From the NCBI RefSeq assembly GCF_013393385.1, contig NZ_AP023239.1, positions 5,456,001-5,520,000 of the forward strand: 64,000 bases of DNA. The letters are read 5' to 3'. Shown piece by piece: positions 59,588-64,000 of the stretch. Source of the DNA: Paenibacillus sp. URB8-2. Its GTDB lineage: Bacteria; Bacillota; Bacilli; Paenibacillales; Paenibacillaceae. Each line of letters opens with the position of its first letter. The first letter of the stretch is position 1. Position numbers and translations under genes: made by a program. A model generated the notes under the pieces. It did not search any database, was not told the origin of the DNA, and worked only from the letters and a program-made list of their open reading frames with translations.

Positions 59588-62005
59588 TTACGTCTCCACC
59601 TCATACAAGGACTCATCCAATGCCTGAATGAACGGGGTCCACTCTCCTGCTGCGTACAGCAGAAGCCGATGCATGGCACGCGTACACGCGGTATAAAATA
59701 GCTTGCGCTCGCTCTCCCGATGATACGTCTGCGAAGAGGCGTCAAAGATGAGAACGGCGTTGAATTCAACCCCCTTGGCGAGATATACGGGGATCACCAA
59801 TGTTCCCTTCTCGAAGGTGGGCGTGCTCTTCGTCACAAGCTTCAGCCCCTGGCATCCCTGAGACGTCAATAGATCATAAGCTTCGTTGCTTTCGGCCGCT
59901 GTCTTCGTAATGACGCCGATGGAGGCGAAGCCTTCCGCTTGAAGCGCCGCGAGATGCTCCCCTATTCGCGCTGCGCGCTTCTCGCCGTCGCCCGCCTTAG
60001 AGAGGAGCGGTTTTCTGCCGCTTCGTTCAAAGGGTACGATCTCCTTGGCGTTCGGCAGCAGAGACTTCGTGAATTCCACAATCTCACGGGTTGACCGGTA
60101 ACTGCGAACCAGGCGGAACAAGCTCGTGTCCGATTCGCCGTACAGCCGGATGAGCGGAGATTCTTCACCGTACAGCTCCGTGGCCTGAGCAAAGATGGCC
60201 TGACCGAAATCGCCAAGCACCGTCATGCGGGCTCGGGGGAACATTTTTTTGAGGAACTCGTATTGAAACATCGAATAATCCTGACCCTCATCGACGAATA
60301 TATGCCGGATCTCCGTGTTCGTCCGAACGCCCTCGATGAGCTCTTTTAAATACAGGTACGGCGTCGCATCTTCATAGAAAAGCTCATGCCGGCCAAGCTT
60401 CTCCTTGGTCTGCTCACAGATTTCCGGCCAAAGCGAGGGCATTTCAGCTTCCTTCGTCATCTTTTTAAAAGCATCCTCTTCTTCAAACAATTGAATGTAC
60501 AGCTGAGCCATATCGATGAACAACAACCGATTCACGCTTCGCTTCAGCGGCTTAAACTGCTCCTTCACGATCATCCGGCGCAGCAGCTCTTCCTCCCGCT
60601 CGGCATAGTCGAAATCGCCCTCGTCCGGTCTGCCCTTGCCGTCCAGCCTTTCGCGGACCTCTTCATACTGCTCGGCAAAGTCAAACACGCCCCTCTCCTT
60701 GTGCAGAGCATGATACGCTTCGGCATACTGATCCTTGTCAAGATAATCGAGCTCCTCCTGAACCCAAAGCGCCTCACGCTCCTTGCTTTCCAGCAGGTTC
60801 AACTCACGCAGCAGCCAATCCTGCAGCATAATAATGCGATTGGTCATGCGAATGGAGGGATCATAGCTGTAAAATGTGGATTCCATTTGCTTGGCCGTGA
60901 TCAAATCGCGGTCCCGAAAGCGGATGCTTGTGAAGCGCATGCCCTGCTGCTCCAGCCACTGCGCATAATTCTGGAGAGCTTGCAGAAAGTCTGCGGATGC
61001 CTTGTACTCCATGCCTTTCATCCGGGCCTCATATCCTTGGCTTGATGCTTCAGTCAGCACGTATTCGATCTGGTCAAAGGGGTCCTCTACACGGAACGTC
61101 CCGCCAAGCCAGTGGTCCAGATATTCCTGGAAGGTCGTCTGCTGCATGTTTTCTTCACCGAGCTCGGGAAGAACGGTAGATACATAGCTGTTAAACATCG
61201 GATTCGGGGAAAAAAGAACGATTTGGTCCGCCTTGAGCCGCTCGCGGTGCTTATACAGCAGATACGCTACCCGCTGCAGCGCCGCCGAGGTTTTCCCGCT
61301 GCCGGCCGCCCCCTGCACGATGAGCATCCGGTTTTTGTCATCGCGGATAATGGCGTTTTGCTCCTTTTGGATCGTCGCGACGATGCTCTTCATCTGATTG
61401 TCCGTACCCTTGCCGAGCACCTGCTGCAGCAATTCGTCGCCGATCGTTACGCCCGTGTCGAACACGTTCTGCAGCACTGACTCGCGGATCTGATACTGTC
61501 GTTTCAGCTTCATCGTCCCCGAGATGGCTCCATCCGGCGTGTCATATCCGGCCGCTCCCGGAGAATAATCGTAGTACATGCTCGCGATCGGTGTACGCCA
61601 GTCATATACCAGAAAATTCATGCCGTCTGAATCAACGAAGGATGACACGCCGATGTAGACTTGCTCGGTGGAGCTCAAGCCATCCTCATGGAAATCGATA
61701 CGCCCAAAGTAGGGCGATGACAGCAGCCGCTTCATATTTTTCCACTGCTGCATGCGCTGCCGGTGGCTCCGCTCCCGTTCGGACAATAACGCTTCTTGCT
61801 GCCTGATACTGTAGAAGGTCTCTTCAAAATCTTCGTCAGTGCTTGTGTTGACCGTTACTTCCTCCCAGAATTGCTTGCGGATATCCACCGCCTGATCATG
61901 CAGCCCGGCTACCTCCGGCTCCAGTTCGGCGATTCTCGCTTGGAGCTTTTCCGTAACCAGATTCAGCCGCTCCTGCTCTTGCTTCCAATCCCCCGCGCTT
62001 ATCAT
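59588..62005 (-). CDS. helD: HelD-type RNA polymerase recycling ATPase (UvrD-like helicase)
   Basis: This 805-residue SF1-type protein has an N-terminal antiparallel coiled coil (about residues 10-110) that reaches into RNA polymerase in HelD. Helicase motifs follow: GTDNQMKSIVATIQKEQN (Q-motif region), VQGAAGSGKTSAALQRVAYL (Walker A), FVDEGQDYSMFQYEFLK (motif II), LVRSYRSTREIVEF (motif IV region) and KGVEFNAVLIFD (motif V). HelD releases stalled RNA polymerase and affects antibiotic tolerance. It stands alone between a GntR gene and an IS1182 element. Confidence 0.92.
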   Translation of the reverse strand: MISAGDWKQEQERLNLVTEKLQARIAELEPEVAGLHDQAVDIRKQFWEEVTVNTSTDEDFEETFYSIRQQEALLSERERSHRQRMQQWKNMKRLLSSPYFGRIDFHEDGLSSTEQVYIGVSSFVDSDGMNFLVYDWRTPIASMYYDYSPGAAGYDTPDGAISGTMKLKRQYQIRESVLQNVFDTGVTIGDELLQQVLGKGTDNQMKSIVATIQKEQNAIIRDDKNRMLIVQGAAGSGKTSAALQRVAYLLYKHRERLKADQIVLFSPNPMFNSYVSTVLPELGEENMQQTTFQEYLDHWLGGTFRVEDPFDQIEYVLTEASSQGYEARMKGMEYKASADFLQALQNYAQWLEQQGMRFTSIRFRDRDLITAKQMESTFYSYDPSIRMTNRIIMLQDWLLRELNLLESKEREALWVQEELDYLDKDQYAEAYHALHKERGVFDFAEQYEEVRERLDGKGRPDEGDFDYAEREEELLRRMIVKEQFKPLKRSVNRLLFIDMAQLYIQLFEEEDAFKKMTKEAEMPSLWPEICEQTKEKLGRHELFYEDATPYLYLKELIEGVRTNTEIRHIFVDEGQDYSMFQYEFLKKMFPRARMTVLGDFGQAIFAQATELYGEESPLIRLYGESDTSLFRLVRSYRSTREIVEFTKSLLPNAKEIVPFERSGRKPLLSKAGDGEKRAARIGEHLAALQAEGFASIGVITKTAAESNEAYDLLTSQGCQGLKLVTKSTPTFEKGTLVIPVYLAKGVEFNAVLIFDASSQTYHRESERKLFYTACTRAMHRLLLYAAGEWTPFIQALDESLYEVET

Positions 62006-62050
62006 CTTCCTGCATACACTCCTTCATTCGAATTTGAAGAAAAAGAAAGT

Positions 62051-62080
62051 TTGACAAACCGTAATGTCGTGTGGTAAGAT
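62051..62080 (+). promoter_or_regulatory. strong sigma-A promoter without a downstream gene
   Basis: TTGACA (62051-62056), an 18-bp spacer and an extended -10 TGGTAAGAT (62072-62080) form a near-consensus promoter. It points right, away from helD, and no protein gene follows before a terminator split by IS1182. Confidence 0.6.
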
Positions 62081-62086
62081 TAAAGT

Positions 62087-62208
62087 GTAAATAAGATGGG
62101 TTAATTATGAAATCCTTTAAAATATAATCAAAAGTTCTTTAATCATAGCATAGTGCTTCTTTGTGCGCAAACTTTATTTATGCATAGTTGAACCCCCGGC
62201 GGGATTGC
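62087..62208 (+). ncRNA. candidate small RNA, 3' end disrupted by IS1182
   Basis: The stretch begins just after the promoter at 62051-62080. It runs to the left half of a terminator hairpin (CCCCCGGC, 62193-62200). The right half (GCCGGGGG, then six T) lies beyond the IS at 63917-63930. Removing the IS and one target copy gives a transcript of about 134 nt ending in a perfect terminator. No known RNA family was recognised and only tiny reading frames are present, so this is a structural inference. Confidence 0.4.
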
Positions 62209-63909
62209 GAGGCCACTGAAAAACTTACGTATTTTTCTTTGACGGCTTATGTCTCAAACAAAAAGACATCCATTTCCCACCTTTTAGGAACGGATGTCTT
62301 CTTTTTTAGGTCAAGTACGGCTCCATCATTCGGTAATTCTTAGTCTGTTAACTTTAAGATTCGTTTTAAATTCACAGCGAAAATTGTCATCGCCCCTTGC
62401 ATTTCCATGCCAAGCAGACCCGAGGATGTCGCGACATCATACCCGTGTCCATGTTTGAGTTCACTGTTCTTCGCTTCAATTTTGTAGCGTTCCTTGGATT
62501 TTTCCTTGAAATACTCTGAATCTTGGAACGTCATTTGCTCGGTGTGCTCATCGGATTTAATACTTACCGAATAGCTTTTGCTTTTAGCGCCTTCTTTGTA
62601 GCACCCTTCCTTGAACGGACAATGCTTGCATAGTTTCACATCAAAATAATAGGTGTCTGTTTGATTTTTGCCGACCCCTTTTTTACCCTGCCGAGCCTTT
62701 CGAATGGCCATATGTCCAGCTGGACATACGTACATGCCTGCATCTTTGTTGAATAAAAATTCGTCTTCTTTCTTACGCGCACCTTGCGTGACGAGGGGAT
62801 TTAGTTTGGCCACAAGTTCAATTTCATTTGTTTTCGTGTACGCAATATTATCTTTTTCGGAATATGCAGTATCCCCAATCACCGTTTTGACCTGCATGCC
62901 AGCTGCCTTGCTTTTTTCGATAAGGGTCTGCAATTGCTTGCCGTCATTCTTTTCACCGGTTGTAATGACAGCCGCCGTAATAAGGCGTTCCTCAGTCATC
63001 GCTAGATGAGTTTTGTATCCAAAAAATGCGGAATCTGCGCTCTTGTGGCCAACGCGCGCATCCGGATCCGCCGCCAGGCGAAGTTGCTCGACGTCATCCG
63101 CAACCGTTTCTTTCAGCAGGTTAAGCGGCTCCAGAATTTTTGGCACTTGTGCAATGCCACTCTCATTTTCGATGAAGTTGACGAGTTTTTGGCAGTACGC
63201 AATTTCATCTTCGAGTTCGCTCGTTGTATTCTTTGCCGGCATTTTGACCTTGACTGACTCATCCATGGTGTACACGGCTTTTCGCAATTTCCGTGCACGG
63301 TCTTGTAGAATTTCTTGAGGCGTTTTCTGGTTGTAACGTGCTTTCGTATGCGTGGCGTCGACGATGATGGAATTGCTCTTTAGGATATTTTGCTCGATGG
63401 CAAGTTCTACGGTCTTGCCGATGAGCATGTCCAAAAGGTTGATATCTTTCAAACGTAGTTTACGGAACTTCGTTAAGGAACTCGGATCGATGACCGGGTC
63501 TTCCGGCGCCATGCCGAGGAAGTACTTGAACGACAGGTCGTACTTTGAACGCTCCACGATGTCGACGTCAGAGAGTTCAAAAATGGCTTTCAGCAGTAAA
63601 TATTTAAACATGCGCACCGGATCAATGGCGTTGCGTCCATTATCCAAGCAATACTTTGTTTCCAGTTCTTCGTATATGAAAGTGAAATCCACCAATTCAT
63701 TGATTTGACGGAGTATATTGTCCTTCGGGACAACGATGTCATACAATGCCGCATAAGGACTCAAAACTAAGGTTTGTTGTTGCCGAATCATCCACTCACA
63801 CCCGCTTTTTTGTTAGATGACTTCAGTATAAAACAAAAAAGGTACAGCCTCTTCAATTTTCTTGAAGATCTGTACCTTTTCCTATGAGACGGACTTTTTC
63901 AGTGGCCTC
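62209..63909 (-). mobile_element. IS1182 family insertion sequence
   Basis: The ends are inverted repeats starting GAGGCCACTGAAAAA (62209 onwards and, inverted, ending at 63909). The nine bases CGGGATTGC are duplicated at both edges (62200-62208 and 63910-63918). The element is about 1.7 kb with one gene. The insertion lies in the loop of a rho-independent terminator. Confidence 0.88.
62340..63791 (-). CDS. IS1182 family transposase
   Basis: This 483-residue transposase is full length with an N-terminal DUF772-like region (LVDFTFIYEELETKYCLDNG, RNAIDPVRMFKYLLLKAIFE). The DDE domain shows SIIVDATHTKARYNQK (Asp) and VIGDTAYSEKDN (Asp), and the final Glu lies in the C-terminal YKIEAKNSELKHGHGYD. 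A cysteine cluster (CPAGH...CKHCPFKEGCYKE) is typical. No frameshift is present, so the element may still move. Confidence 0.93.
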   Translation of the reverse strand: MIRQQQTLVLSPYAALYDIVVPKDNILRQINELVDFTFIYEELETKYCLDNGRNAIDPVRMFKYLLLKAIFELSDVDIVERSKYDLSFKYFLGMAPEDPVIDPSSLTKFRKLRLKDINLLDMLIGKTVELAIEQNILKSNSIIVDATHTKARYNQKTPQEILQDRARKLRKAVYTMDESVKVKMPAKNTTSELEDEIAYCQKLVNFIENESGIAQVPKILEPLNLLKETVADDVEQLRLAADPDARVGHKSADSAFFGYKTHLAMTEERLITAAVITTGEKNDGKQLQTLIEKSKAAGMQVKTVIGDTAYSEKDNIAYTKTNEIELVAKLNPLVTQGARKKEDEFLFNKDAGMYVCPAGHMAIRKARQGKKGVGKNQTDTYYFDVKLCKHCPFKEGCYKEGAKSKSYSVSIKSDEHTEQMTFQDSEYFKEKSKERYKIEAKNSELKHGHGYDVATSSGLLGMEMQGAMTIFAVNLKRILKLTD

Positions 63910-63916
63910 CGGGATT

Positions 63917-63930
63917 GCCGGGGGTTTTTT
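63917..63930 (+). terminator. right half of the terminator split by IS1182
   Basis: GCCGGGGG followed by six T complements CCCCCGGC at 62193-62200 on the other side of the element. Confidence 0.7.
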
Positions 63931-64000
63931 GATTTAAATCATGCGCAGCTCGACGAAATGCACGTTTAAAATCAGATTCCAGAGTCCGGATCACCGTTAT
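63931..64000. other. window edge, nothing recognised
   Basis: Seventy bases follow the terminator. A minus-strand frame is open from the window edge but is too short to identify. Confidence 0.3.

Noticed and set aside
59560..59769. Small minus-strand frame at the helD 3' end
   Set aside because: It overlaps helD in another frame and has no independent start signal.
1..64000. CRISPR arrays, tRNA or rRNA genes
   Set aside because: No regularly spaced repeats and no cloverleaf or rRNA-like segments were recognised on reading both strands.

Overview
The window looks like chromosome of an endospore-forming Bacillales bacterium, most likely Paenibacillus or a close relative. The reasons are a GerA-type germination cluster, an alpha/beta-type SASP, a Spo0M homologue, a HelD-type RNA polymerase recycling factor, strong GGAGG ribosome sites, GTG and TTG starts, and many DgoD/PotA/NudC-type proteins with Firmicutes features. 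Both strands are used and the region is split into short operons. I saw no rRNA, tRNA or CRISPR array.

Region by region. 0-3 kb: a flavodoxin-like oxidoreductase divergent from a MarR repressor with paired operators, a PRISE-like SDR and an HxlR regulator. 2.9-9.9 kb: a D-galactonate operon (dgoD, a FAH-family protein, a 2-hydroxyacid dehydrogenase, dgoK, a DgoT-like importer, aldolase) divergent from a FadR-type GntR regulator. 10-19.6 kb: nudC, a cupin, a DUF1835 protein, a TetR/SDR unit with four operator copies, ArsR/AHSA1, an LLM flavoenzyme, AraC/SDR and a DHFR-like reductase. 19.8-25.2 kb: spore germination receptor genes with two B-type permeases around one A and one C subunit.

26-50 kb is an accessory and decaying stretch. 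An IS630 abuts an MFS remnant. A Fic protein follows. The histidine phosphatase, MarR/NQO, diacylglycerol kinase, VOC, DUF421, GNAT, ArsR and flavin reductase genes are all truncated, frameshifted or internally deleted. The GNAT gene also carries a precisely definable IS605-type tnpB element. Between these lie intact genes: chrA, a SLH-amidase, a FAD oxidoreductase, a KinB-like sensor kinase, a divergent IF-3-like protein, SASP, Spo0M, malate:quinone oxidoreductase and a BrnT/BrnA toxin-antitoxin pair. A dispersed ~34-bp repeat occurs four times in this stretch, twice directly abutting stop codons.

50-64 kb: DUF2785/MazG, an SDR/TetR unit with three operators, and a polyamine-type ABC importer with an amidohydrolase and a GntR regulator (perfect operator palindrome). 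Then come helD and an IS1182 element inserted in the loop of a rho-independent terminator. That terminator lies downstream of a strong orphan promoter, which suggests a disrupted small-RNA gene.
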